From: Dioscorea cayenensis subsp. rotundata
Lineage: Eukaryota > Streptophyta > Magnoliopsida > Dioscoreales > Dioscoreaceae
Direction: 5' to 3'
DNA length: 64,000 bases
Assembly: GCF_009730915.1 (NCBI RefSeq)
Contig: NC_052489.1
Coordinates: 27,025,916-27,089,915 of the forward strand
In this document: one piece after another, positions 30,839-42,900 of the stretch
How the letters are laid out: every line of letters begins with the position of its first letter
How positions within the stretch are numbered: the stretch's first letter is position 1
Notes under the pieces: generated by a model
The model's input: only the letters and a program-made list of their open reading frames with translations
The model's database searches: none
What the model was told of the DNA's origin: nothing
Translations under genes and position numbers: made by a program

Positions 30839-33800
30839 ATGGCCTGTATGAAGCTGGGATCAAAAGCTGATGCATTCCAACGGCGAGGACAGGCCTGGTA
30901 ATGCTGCATTCCCCTCTTCAACATGCATTCTTTTGTCCATGAGTGCTTTTGGATTGACCTGCCATTTTCATTCGTCCTTGCTTCATGTTCTTCTGTTGAA
31001 GATTTGTTATTAGTGATTGATTGCGTTGGGGGAAATAATGATAAATAATCAGTGGACAATATCTGACTTAATTTTTCTGTCATCTTTTCATCTTTCTTAC
31101 TTCAATCCAGACACATCCATACTGCAGAAGTTGAGTCACTGAATGTAGTATAGATCTAAATGCTAAATTAACTTGATAACTCTGGTGTTGTTTAGCATTT
31201 GAGTGTAACCTATGACTAAAGGTATTTCATACCATAACATTAGCTGTTCCTGCGGCTCGTGTTGATATATATATATATATATATATATATTTGAATGTGT
31301 GCTTCTGGCTGGGAATTCAAGTTCTGAGCCTTGCAATTGATGACAATAGCTGACAACTCTGCCTATAAATAAAGATGCCTAGCAATGTGGGATGTATAAC
31401 TTCATGGATGCGATCGTGTATGGTTTCTCGAGTTTTTCATGTATGTGTTTGTTGTTTTTGATTTGTATAACATCTTCTAAATCAGATAAGGTTAAAAAAA
31501 TTCAGAGAGGAATGCTGAAATTGCATAACTAGTTTATCCATCCACAGAGAATATGCTTAATTTTATGGCATTGCCAATCTTTCAGGTTTTGCACAACTGG
31601 GCTCCCCAGCGATGTTACTGTTGAAGTTGAGGAAATGTCATTTCATCTTCACAAGGTGAGGACCATAAATATCAAAATTCCTCATTTCAGGCTTATATGT
31701 TGTGTCACCTGCTTTTAGTCTTAATATCTTTGTCTCTATATTCTCTAGAATCAACTTGATCCTAATGAAATGAGGAAAGTTAAAATTTTTTGGGTTTTTG
31801 ACCAATATTGTTTGTACATGTAGTCTGTCTCTTTATTTTGTTTGATTGTAAGCTTAAATGAAAAATCAAGTTTCAAGTACGGTTGCAAATACTGATTATG
31901 GTTTCTAATTTGGTTTCCTTCTTGCAGTTTCCTCTGATATCCAAAAGTGGCGTCCTAGAAAAGTTGATAGCAGAAAAAACTGATGATCAAGAGGAGGAGT
32001 GTATTATAAAACTACATGATGTTCCTGGTGGCCCTAAAGCATTTGAACTCGTCGCAAGGTTTTGTTATGGTGTGAAGCTTGAATTGACTGCCTCTAATGT
32101 TGTATGTCTTCGTTGTGCTGCTGAACATCTTGAAATGACGGAAGAAATTGCAGAGGATAACTTGATTTCTCAGACTGAGGTTTTCTTTAACCAAGTAGTT
32201 CTAAGAAGTTGGAGAGATTCAATCAAGGCACTTCAGACATGTGATGATGTCCTCTCTTATGCCGAAGATATACACATAGTGAAGAGATGCATTGAATCCT
32301 TAGCCGTAAAGGCATGCACAGACCCAAACTTGTTCGGGTGGCCAATGATGGAGCATAGCTCCAGGCAAAGCCCCGGAGGAAGTCTTTTGTGGAATGGTAT
32401 TAGCACGGGAGCCAGGCCGATAAATTCTTCTTCTGATTGGTGGTATGAGGATGTGTCCTCTCTGAGCTTTCCTTTGTACAAGAGGCTTATCTCAGTAATG
32501 GAATCTAGAAATGTTAGAGAAGAAAACATTGCCGGTTCACTGGCACATTATGCCAAAAAATACTTGCCTGGATTGGGTAGACGTCATAGCTTTCAGTGAA
32601 AACAATGGTCGACTAGCATCATTAGCATTGACAAATGTGTTATCTGATGAGGAACAGAAAAATCTACTTGAAGAGATCGATAAATTGCTGCCTGGGCAGA
32701 AGGGGGTAGCATCAACAAAGTTTCTGCTTGGCCTTCTTCGCACTGCAATGATTTTGAAGGCGAATCCATCTTGCATTTCTAACTTGGAGAGGAGGATAGG
32801 AATGCAGCTTGATCAGGCCTCATTAGATGACTTGTTGATGCCTAATTTTTCATATACCATGGAGACACTTTATAATGTTGAATGCATTCAACGCATTCTC
32901 GAGCATTTCTTGGCAATGGATCAGGCAACTGGTGGTGCATCACCTTTGGTTGATGATGAGCAGTTGATTGGATCACCTTCACTGACTCCGTTAACTACAG
33001 TTTCAAAGCTTATTGATGGGTTCCTGGCAGAAGTTGCACCAGATGTTAACTTGAAACTGCCAAAATTTGAGTCTCTGACTGCTGCTGTACCTGAGTATGC
33101 CCGGCCATTAGACGATGGACTCTATCGTGCAATAGATATATACTTGAAGGTAAGCAAAGCATCCTATTCTACATTATATGAAAACTCGAACTGGTCTTAT
33201 GTGAGCAACTCATTCTTCACAAATTGATCATTGTGCAATTTTCACTGAAATCGGTAGTTTTCATACACTTATTTCCTGTTCTGTTAGACGTAATTCTTTT
33301 GCCAATGCTCTTTGCATTAGTGATGTGCAAGTTGAGATGCATGAGAATTGGCTTAGAACTGCAGCTAGTTTTGAAGTCACTGGGAAGGAATTATTCTGGT
33401 GGATACATTCCTGAAGTAATCTTTAATCTTTTCTGACCCTAAATTTTATTTAGTTTAAAAGTTTCAGTAAAGATAAAATGCTTACTACTAATCTCGATTG
33501 TTAATTGTCATAAACTAGTTGACATGAGAATTAAGGTTTTACCTTGAATCAATTAGAAGAAGAGGACTTTGATCAAAGATTGATCACAAACTCTAATTCT
33601 GCTCATCTTTATGCCAGCTTCTTCTAACATCCTTCATCAAGATCTCCTGCCACTATTATTGCATATGAATTCCTTTACTACATTCTTTTAAATGCAACTT
33701 TGTGTCTTGATCTACAGGCACACCCATGGCTCACAGATTCAGAGAGAGAACAGCTCTGCAGGTTGTTGGATTGCCAGAAGCTCTCCCTGGAAGCATGCAC

Positions 33801-34269
33801 TCATGCCGCACAGAATGAGAGGCTTCCTCTGCGAGTTGTGGTTCAAGTCCTCTTCTTTGAGCAGCTTCAGCTAAGAACATCGATAGCCGGTTGCTTCTTA
33901 GTCTCTGAAAATCTTGATGGATCAATGCCACTCAGAAGTGGTGCTCTTCCAGCCTCAGGTGACGCTGGCGGTTGGGCCACAACTGTCAGGGAGAACCAAG
34001 TGTTGAAAGTAGGAATGGACAGCATGAGGTTGAGGGTCTCAGAACTCGAGAAGGAGTGCTCAAACATGCGACAGGAGATCGAGAAATTAGGCCGTGGAAA
34101 GAGTGGTTGGAGTAGTGTTTCTAAGTTTGGTTTCAAGATCAAGTCCCAGATGTGCAGTGCTCAGGAGAGTTCAGTGAATGATCAGAAGAGTGCGACAGGA
34201 AAGCTCGGTAAACAACAACAACAATTGAAGCTTACAAAGCACAGGAAGCAATTGTCCATAGAGGAGTAA
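30839..34269 (+). CDS. BTB/POZ-NPH3 domain protein, At1g30440-like, with apparent frameshift
   Basis: Exons 30839-30897, 31586-31655, 31928-33149, 33718-34269. It starts [17 protein letters not shown], the typical N-terminus of this subfamily. The BTB domain (about residues 30-130, [19 protein letters not shown]) is followed by the NPH3 domain (about 200-480, with [19 protein letters not shown]) and a C-terminal coiled coil (about 550-590, [19 protein letters not shown]). BTB-NPH3 proteins are substrate adaptors for CUL3 ubiquitin ligases or plasma-membrane signalling scaffolds in phototropism and auxin transport. Exon 3 is 1222 nt, one more than a multiple of three. The first frame stops at TGA 32597-32599, while family sequence continues in the +1 frame from about 32592. 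Read straight, the protein ends after 266 residues; with the frame mended it would be about 633, close to the family's 650. This is either an assembly error or a damaged allele. Confidence 0.9.
31265..31290. repeat. (AT)n microsatellite
   Basis: About thirteen AT units in the first intron of the NPH3 gene. Confidence 0.9.
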
Positions 34270-34740
34270 GCTTCCTTCTTCTCCTTAATCCAATGCATGT
34301 AAGTTTTACTGTTTTTGTAACTCAAATGTGTGAGCTGATTATTGTACAGCATTGGAAAATTCTCTTCTTTTCCTGCATGAAATGTCAAGATTGATTAGAA
34401 GTAACATTGGGAAACTGAAACTCAAATTGAAATTCAAATGACAGTTAATATTATCAAGTGAAGGTTAAAAAAAAACACAAAAAGAGTAAACTTCCTTCTT
34501 GTCCTTGATCCAATCCTTGTGAAATTTACTGTCTTTCTAACTCTAACGTGTGAGCTGATTGTTATACAGGATTGGATAATTCTCTTTCTATTGTTTACTG
34601 ATGACTGTTTACATAAAATCATAATCAAACTGAAATGCATAAATTTTGCTCTTTGTTTTTTTCTTGGTTGTTCAACATAAAAATATTGATTAAAAGTTGG
34701 TATTGAGGAATTGAATGACAGTTATATTTTCTGGTAAAAA
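34262..34740. repeat. Imperfect tandem duplication of the NPH3 3' flank
   Basis: Sequence from the stop codon onward (34262-34470) recurs 220 bases later (34483-34740). Shared phrases in order include cttccttctt, tccaat, gtgtgagctgatt, tacag.attgga.aattctctt, attgatta.aagt and gaatgacagtta. The copies differ at many sites and by indels, so the event is not recent. Confidence 0.75.
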
Positions 34741-35007
34741 TGTGATCTTTAGTCCCAAAAATAGGAGTTTTAGGAAGTTGAGATCCAAAAATAGGAAAAA
34801 GGATTCGGGAAGTGGGGAGTTACAATGAGAAGGGCGGGGCATACGGTTGCACCGCGGTGGCCACGCGGCGCGCGAACCCCCTCCTTCTTATGATTTTCTC
34901 AAACTCCCCTCTCTGCATTCCTCCATCCTCCATCCTTCTCTCAATCTCTCCCTCACCCTCTCCTTCTCTGTTGGTCAATCTCTGCTCCAATTCTACCATA
35001 TATATCC
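34270..35007. other. NPH3 3' flank and NOI promoter/5' UTR
   Basis: The left two thirds is the duplicated 3' flank. From 34800 it becomes GC-rich (cacgcggcgcgcg near 34860) and then CT-rich (34890-35000), the usual look of a plant promoter and 5' leader just before the NOI start codon. Confidence 0.6.
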
Positions 35008-36167
35008 ATGGCGGTAAGCCTCATCTCTTCTCCGGCCTTGTTTGTGTGCTTATATTTGTATTTGTCTATGTGCATTGGATTGTGGATTGAATTTGAAAGT
35101 GTTGATGCTTTTGGTTTCTTTGAATGTCTGTGTGTTACAATTGAGCTTAGATCTTTGATTGTTGTTAAATGAAATTATACATGAATTTGAGTGATTGATT
35201 TGTGGAGAAATTTTAGTTGGTTGGTTGTCCTTCTCGTCGTCTTTGGGTATGTTTGCAGATTTGGAACAATACAGACCTGCAATTTTTTAAGTACAGAAAT
35301 GTAATTGGTTGTGGAGGATATTGTATTTTCTTTATAAAGAAAGAAAAATGACAAACAAACATCATCTTGTTTATTCTCTTTTTCATTGTCCATCTTCTAT
35401 CAAGTCCATAGCTGGGAATCTTCATGAATTTAATCTTTCTTGTTGCAATTGATGCCATTAATTTCAGAATTTAAACAATCAGTAGTTCATAAGACTCTGT
35501 CAATATTAATCAATGACAAAAAAGGCATCACAGCTTCACACCAAGATCTAGTGAATAACTTCTACCAATGAACCAATCAATTTTTTTTTCTTCTGAATAA
35601 GCCTTTGGCACTTAATTCTTGATTGAGGTTAATGTCATAAAACTGGGCAAAATGCAATGAATAATCCTTCCAAATTTTTGAGAATCTGTTTGTTTGATTT
35701 ATACTTTTTCTCAAATGATGAAATACAATGATAAATTTATAGCACATTATTCCCTGGATATAACAGGAAGAATCCAATCATAACATAACAATTTTTCATA
35801 CCCTTATTTAACTAATTGCTGGTCTTTTGTATCTCTGGTTTTAAACTTTGCGGTGTGCAGGAGAAAGGAGGCAGGCCACTACCTAAATTTGGAGAATGGG
35901 ATGTGAATAACCCTGCATCTGCTGAAGGATTCACTGTCATATTTAACAAGGCTCGAGATGAGAAAAAATCAACCACAAGTACAAGTGCAACCACATCCGA
36001 CCGGAGAAATAATGCTGGTGCTTATCACCGTGATCTGAACTACCAATATCCAAGAACAAATGTATCATTCTTGCTGATCATTATCTTTTTAATCTGCCAG
36101 GCATTCTTGCATTTTGATGATTTTTCATTCCTTGTTGCAGAGAAGAAAGTGGTTTTGTTGTGGTTGA
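35008..36167 (+). CDS. NOI/RIN4-type small protein
   Basis: Three coding exons: 35008-35013 (ATGGCG only), 35861-36061 and 36141-36167, giving 77 residues. Exon 2 opens with [20 protein letters not shown], the NOI/AvrRpt2-cleavage-type motif (PxFGxW), followed by [13 protein letters not shown]. The last exon gives RRKWFCCG and stop; the paired cysteines match the C-terminal acylation motif that anchors NOI and RIN4 proteins to the plasma membrane. RIN4 itself is a hub in immune signalling, but roles of the short NOI proteins are mostly unknown. The exon 2 donor (AATgtatca) is weak. If the intron were retained, the frame would run on for 47 more codons without the CC motif. Exon 3 placement is inferred from phase and this motif. 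Confidence 0.87.
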
Positions 36168-36927
36168 GTGCTGCTGCTGGTGGAGAACTTTGGAGTGGAT
36201 AAACTTGATATTTTCGTTGACCATTTCACCTGATAATTATGCATATATCATTGTCCTATGATCCTTATATAACTGGATGGAGGAACTGTTATATAAAAGA
36301 GATGGAGGGCAACTTCTTTTATTTATTTCCTTTTTTGTTTTTTTTTTCAACTATTATATATATATATATATATATATATAGATATATCTGCTGGTGAGGG
36401 AGACTTTCTTGACTTGAATAAATTTGTCCCTTTTTTTTTTTTTACATACACAGCAAAAATACAAAACAAATATGATAATAATTTTATTTCTGGCAATAAA
36501 CAGATAGATAACTTTCCCATCTGCAGTATTCAGTCTAATCAACACATAAAACTTGTCATATCAAAAGCATCCTTGTTGTCAGTTAACCATAAGAGCAAAA
36601 TAGAGGCAAGTAATAAATGCCAGTAGAACAAACAAAATCAACTGCTTCAAGACTCAAAATTCGCTTGAAACTAACGCAGAATGATTTACATATCCGAATT
36701 CAAATCATTTCTAATCAGAACAAGTTCAATGACTGCAGATTTTTACTGAATACTGTATGCTTATACATCCATCATAATAAACACATACAACTGAATCCAT
36801 CTAACATATTATCCTTGTAAACATCATAAAATTCTCATGCTCTGGGTTAATGCATATTACAAGAAGAACCAGGCATGGTTTCAGGGGAAAAAAGAATTAG
36901 GTTCTTGTATGTCACAGGTAATAATAC
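36168..36927. other. Convergent 3' regions of NOI and CPSF30 genes
   Basis: Both 3' UTRs lie here. It contains a TA microsatellite at 36355-36380 and T/A-rich runs. No additional gene is recognised; reading frames of 60-70 codons lack domains. Confidence 0.6.
36355..36380. repeat. (TA)n microsatellite
   Basis: About thirteen TA units in the convergent 3' interval between the NOI and CPSF30 genes. Confidence 0.9.
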
Positions 36928-39900
36928 TTAAGCCAATGGTGTCTCCCACTGGTCAGATGCAGACTCCCCCTGCGAGCCACGTCTCTTCCGCTTGCCTTCT
37001 CCATGTCTCGATCGCCTAGGTGCCTCATCCTCACTTTCACTCTCCTCATTATCCATACCATACTTACCCTCATGCTGGGACTTCAGGCTCGATTGGAACC
37101 TATCATCGTCCTCTCCACCAGCACCTCCTGATGAGTCCTGACCCTTGCTCCCCTGATCACCAACTAGCCTTTTCTGATCTTTCTTCACAATTCGATTGTT
37201 GAGTGGGGGAGGTGGTGGATGGAGGAATGGGGCCACTCCAATTGGCCGGTTTGCTCTAGCCATGTTCATTCCACCCATGAATGGTGTCCGACCGGCACCC
37301 ATCATCATTCCAAGGCTACCCATGGGAAACATAGCCCCAGGCTGGGCAGGCCGAGCAGGAAAGCCCATGCCTGCAGGGCCACCAAATGGTCCGAAGACCC
37401 TCGGAGGCATGCCAAAAAGATCTGGTGTAGCAAAACCATCTGGTGCAACTGGCCCGAAGCCAAAACCATCAGCACCCATCATTGCTGGAGGGAAACCAGA
37501 GAGCATGGGCCTTCCTCCTCTGATCATTGGCATCGGTGGCTGCCATGGCATTCCTCTACCTCTCCCTCTGCCTTGCACCGCTTGATTAAAGCTATCATCC
37601 TCTTCCTCACTTTCTTCTTCCTCCTCTTCCTCATTGTCCTCATACAACACAATATCCTGATTATCTGCTGCGGCATCTGCGGTGACTCCTTTAGCCTTCT
37701 CTTCCTCACGTTTTGCTTCTGCAGCAACAAACATTGCCTGCAATAGAAAAACTTAAAGTATAATACTACTTTTTCGACCAAGAACAAGTCAAAATTTCAT
37801 TGTTGAAGCATGTAGTTCAGATGGCATGCCAAATTTCATAAATCTTCAGATGGCGGATTTGATGATAAAAAACTTCACATAAACACCCTTCAGCATTCAT
37901 GTTAATGAATTGAAAGCTTCTATCATGAACTTCAAATTAACGTGAGAAAAGCCTTGAGGATATGGTATGGTTTATTATAGAAGGATGTCTAACAGGATTC
38001 TTTCGTGTCACATGTATCACAATTCATATAAAAGTCAGCATGCACCTGTGCAGGAATTGACACATGCAAGAAATGGGATGAGTTCATAACTGCAGCATTT
38101 ATGCATGATCATGCAATTAGTGGTTGAAGCAGGAGGGTGTTATATGTTGACATAGATAGATGCTAAATTGGAAATAGATAAAATGCACATCTGCAAGTCC
38201 AATGATCACTTGAGCAACACAGTTAAGATTGTGCATGTGTTTCTTCAAGCAATGGGAAGACTCCACATTATAGTGTGGAACTATTGATAAAAAATTTTTA
38301 AAAAAAGGTGATTCAAAAGAAGGGATAGTCATGTTACCTAATATTTAGAAAGGTACACCAAAACCATGTTATTCAAAAATAAACATACACAAGATCATGC
38401 ACACACAAAACTATGCAACTAACAATTCACAAGAATATGTACTGTCTGCAAAGGGACGGAATCAAACTTGCTCATGCACCAAACAAGACAAAACATAAAA
38501 TTCAGAACAATGATCCAAGTAATAGCATACCATGAGTTCACTATCAGGCTCAAGGTAAAGTAGAGAAGCCAATTGCTCACCAATAAAAGGTTCCAATTCT
38601 TGGCAATCACGGCTTATCTGAAAGTATTGAGTAATTTATAAGAATATTAAAAAAAAACATAATAAAATCAATTTTATCCTGCAGGCATGAGTTATGACCA
38701 CTAAATTTCCAACTACTTGGTAAAACATAGACAATGCTTTCCGGCAAATATATTCAATTAAAATGCTAGGCCTAAATCACAACAAAGAGAATATCTACAA
38801 TGGGAAAATCCAGTTATAAACAAAAAGTGCAAAAAATTACATTACCCATAAGCTTGGTGAACTTCAACCTTATGCCACCTCCATGAACTCTTTTACCTCA
38901 TGGAAGTGGCATCTTCCCACCAAACAGTACACTCCCATTAAAGCCAATGTGTGCCAAAGGCATTGCAAATTTGAGCCATGCTCCTGAATATAATATTTTG
39001 TGACAAATAACACCTAGGATCCTAAAAAGCATGTGATTAAATGACAAAAGGTGAATGCATTGACTAAGTGACAGCCATGAGCAAATCAACCACACTAGAA
39101 GAGCAGAAAGTAGTACCACACCAAAATGTCTTCAACTAAAACATAAGACACTACCGCCATGCACTTACATCAGGCATGAAAAAATTAACAACACAAAAGC
39201 ATCTAGTGAAGCAATTAATGCATGTTATCTGATAATAGTAGATCGATCAAAACTGCAAGTGAAAATTGCTCAAAACTACACTATACAAGCATATTTACAT
39301 GCCAGAGAAAAATTTAAGCGGAATTCTTAATGGAATCCTGGATAAAAACAATCTTGAGTAGAAAGATGAAGCATGGACCTAGTGGTTTATAGTATCCCAC
39401 ATAAAAGCCATATCATATCAGACAGGAAATAGACCATCAAAGGCATATTTAGTATGACTTGCCGAATAAGTTTATCATATCCATTACCTTCACCGGTAGG
39501 TTATCATTATACGGATTTCGAAGATGACGAGTTTTGTGGAAGGACAACTCACATAGCTGCACCATAAAATAAGTTCAATAAAATAACAGTATTAAAGGAT
39601 TAAAACAAAAGTGCAATCAACATAAACTACAAAGGTGAGGAAGATGAGAATGATAATTGTTATGGTGAGTACAAATTCTACAAGTCATTTAGATAATTCA
39701 AAACAATATGAATGATTAACAATTGCCACAAATATAAACATAAGCATAAATATAACACCCTAGTTAAATTTGTGATCTGTGATGCAAAGCTTGAACTTCT
39801 TTGCTACAATCACTGGTAAATTTATATTAAAAGCATATAGAATATATCACCCTAAACATATAAATATACTCACAAAATGTTTTGTTTATGCTTCAAACAA

Positions 39901-42900
39901 TGCTTGGATAGCTTTCAAGAAGCAGATAGTAGATATGATTGCCAATCGAACAAGAAGAATATACAGCAGAAGATAACAATAGACATACCCATAACCCCAA
40001 CCATCACATTGGAAATACGCAAACAGCAGGATTACATATAATGTGTGCACAAGTAAAAAAATTTATGTATTATGAACATACTCGTCAAATTGTAAATCAA
40101 ATCATGAATCCGAAAGCTCATTTTCTGAATTGCGAATCGAATCAAACCGTGAATAATAATAAGTCCTAAAATTTCATATAAAATAGATTCCACATATTTC
40201 TAACCCAAACAAATTGAAGTTCTTGATCATTCACCTATAATTACTCTAAGAATATATGTCAATGATATTTACATAATCTTGATCAATGATCACAAAAAAA
40301 CATCAAAAAATCATTTATGGCAATCAAAAAATTCAGCTAAGTCAAAGTTATCAGGATCTTCCTCCCCCATCTCCATCTTCATCCAACAAGACCAATTCCT
40401 CTATCTTCCTCCTCATCCTCATCATCATTAAAATAATTTCTGTCTGTTGGTTTGGCTCCTTTCTTTTAAAAGAAGGAACGTGTCAATGGTTTTGGGTTTT
40501 TTTTAATATGACCTGAGTTATGGGCTTGGGCATTTAAATTATAAATTAGATAAGTGTTTAATTTTTTTAAAATTTTGGAAACCCAATACCAAAAAACACC
40601 TAAATTTAGAGTATTTTCCGAATCAGTGTGAATAGTGAATTGGATGAATTGAATTGTGCACAAATCAGACGACTCACACTGATTCAAAGGACCCTGATAT
40701 GTATAGTAGGAAAGGAGGGGAGGGGATGGTTCAATCCAACCAAATCAGCCGATATGAAGTGGGAATCAGCTGATTCTAACAACAATAATTATGTAGAAAG
40801 AAAAGAGACCTATACACTACTTGCACTCCAGATTAACCCATTTCCATTAACAAGTAAAAAGGATTGCTTCCCTCCCAAGTTTTGTGGATGGTGAAAATTA
40901 AGAAACTATTCACACTAGCTGCCTAGAAGCATCCTTCGTTATTTTCGTTTTATAACCATTACCTTCAGCAGCCATTCCTCGTGATCCTTTTACCTCCTCA
41001 ACATAAATGTATTTGATTCTTCCTTGTATATATCAGTATCAAATAAACCAATAATTTACAATAGCATGATCAATTGCACTAGAAGACATGAAACAACTAT
41101 CAAGGTAAGCATAATTTTACAAGCATGCTCTATCGTGAGGCATGTGCCTTCCACTTTATCCCGCAACTTCAAGCCTGATAATTGTAACAGACAAGCTGAA
41201 CTCTACCAGCAATTCCTAATAGCAAGCTTTCTGCAAACACCCACTACACTCCAGCATTATCCACATTAGAGATCCTAATTTTATCGAGGCCCCTAAGAAA
41301 TGAGATCTAACATCTCTTCACAGAATTAAATAGCATGCTTTCTGCAAATACACATTTTAAAATGTCTCATGTCCTAAATTATTATCTTCAGTGATATAAT
41401 ATTCCACCTTAGCATCTGAATCTTTGTTATCCACACCAGCCTTAGCCCTTCCTTATTGTCTCAAAACACATAACACCACATGTTCCCAGCATCATAAAAT
41501 TTTCATTCCAAGCTTGAAAACAAACATCAAACAGACAACAGCCCAGCTACGATACTCTATAGTGCTAAAGACTATTCATACCTTATTCTAGAATCGGATA
41601 TGGTACTAGGATGGGTGGGTCACCATGATGACCTTCTAACAGATGCTTAGGATAAGATTGAAACTCCAAGGGTAATTCCAACTCTACCACTCAAGATGCT
41701 GAACTGTTTGTCATATCCTCTTCTACATGTAGACATGCATCTATCTACCACCCCATCAATATGATGTTTTCAATCAATAAAAACAAAGATGTCAGGTTTA
41801 ATCTGGAAAACTTCCATCAAGCTAATATCCAAGAAAAAACCACAAGATTAAAAACAAAGACATAAATGACTATTTTCCTAATGATCTAAACTTCATGAAT
41901 GAGCAATCACTAACATTTCAGACATCTTATTTCTCATTGCTAAACATTAAGCAATTATTGAATTGAACAAATCTGCAAATCCCTGATGAAGTTCACAATA
42001 GATGCGCATGGGGAAAAAGATTGTCTTAGATTTAAAGTGAAACATTCACAAAGCCCCTTTATAGCAGTGCTTGACATAAGTTAAACAAGGGTGTAATAAG
42101 AGAACTATAGCATTGTGACATGTCGGATTATTTACCAATATGGTGATATTTAGTAAAGTTACAACTAAACAATGGGCAATAATGCACTAAAGAAAATCAA
42201 AATAGACCTTAAAACCATTTTACCTTTAACCATTTGATGGAAAAGTTCCGCCCATAATGTGCAGTTCCATGTGCATATTTCCAATTGCCTCCCCCAATAA
42301 ATCCACCAATTTTTGAAGTCATCTTCGCACAACCCTTATAAAACACAGACAAATCAACATTTTAGACAATTCAAATAGATTCTAAAGCATGCAACATGCT
42401 AAAACCATATCTGCACAGCGATCCATGCTAAGAACTGTCCAAATAGATACTTTCCTCAAACAACCTTGCTGAAGATTTAATAAATTGATGTCTAGCACAA
42501 CAAGCAAGTTACAGTAATGAGAAATTCATTACTACCTGAAAACGTTGAGTTCTATTGATTGAGAATATCAAAATAACATTCTCTGAGGATTCAAAAGCTT
42601 CATTAAGCTTAGCCTCATTACTCCTTTGAGTGGCCCACACACCTTGCTGAACAGATATTTCCAAATTTTCTCGGTTGCAACTTTTAACAATAAAATACCT
42701 AGAGTTCATATTCCAAGATGAAAAAATTGATTAGAAGAGCACTGATTACATATATGTATATCCAACTATAACAAAATTACAAAGCATTGAATAAAATCTT
42801 AATCATGGATATGAAGGACACTACGAAACCGTATAATTTGAACCAAAATAATACTAAAAACATAAATGGCATGAATAAAGCTTAAACAAAGTAGCTACGA

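Noticed and set aside
32571..32596. Tiny intron explaining the NPH3 frame change
   Set aside because: The GT and AG are only about 20 bases apart, far below plant intron minimum, and the interval encodes the family's RRHS residues.
37196..37746. Two + strand frames of 129 and 175 codons
   Set aside because: Both are antisense to the last CPSF30 exon, whose Gly/Pro/Met-rich sequence keeps other frames open.
40286..41270. Possible + strand gene in the long CPSF30 intron
   Set aside because: Several frames of 76-88 codons exist but none has a domain, start context or splice logic; composition is ordinary intron.
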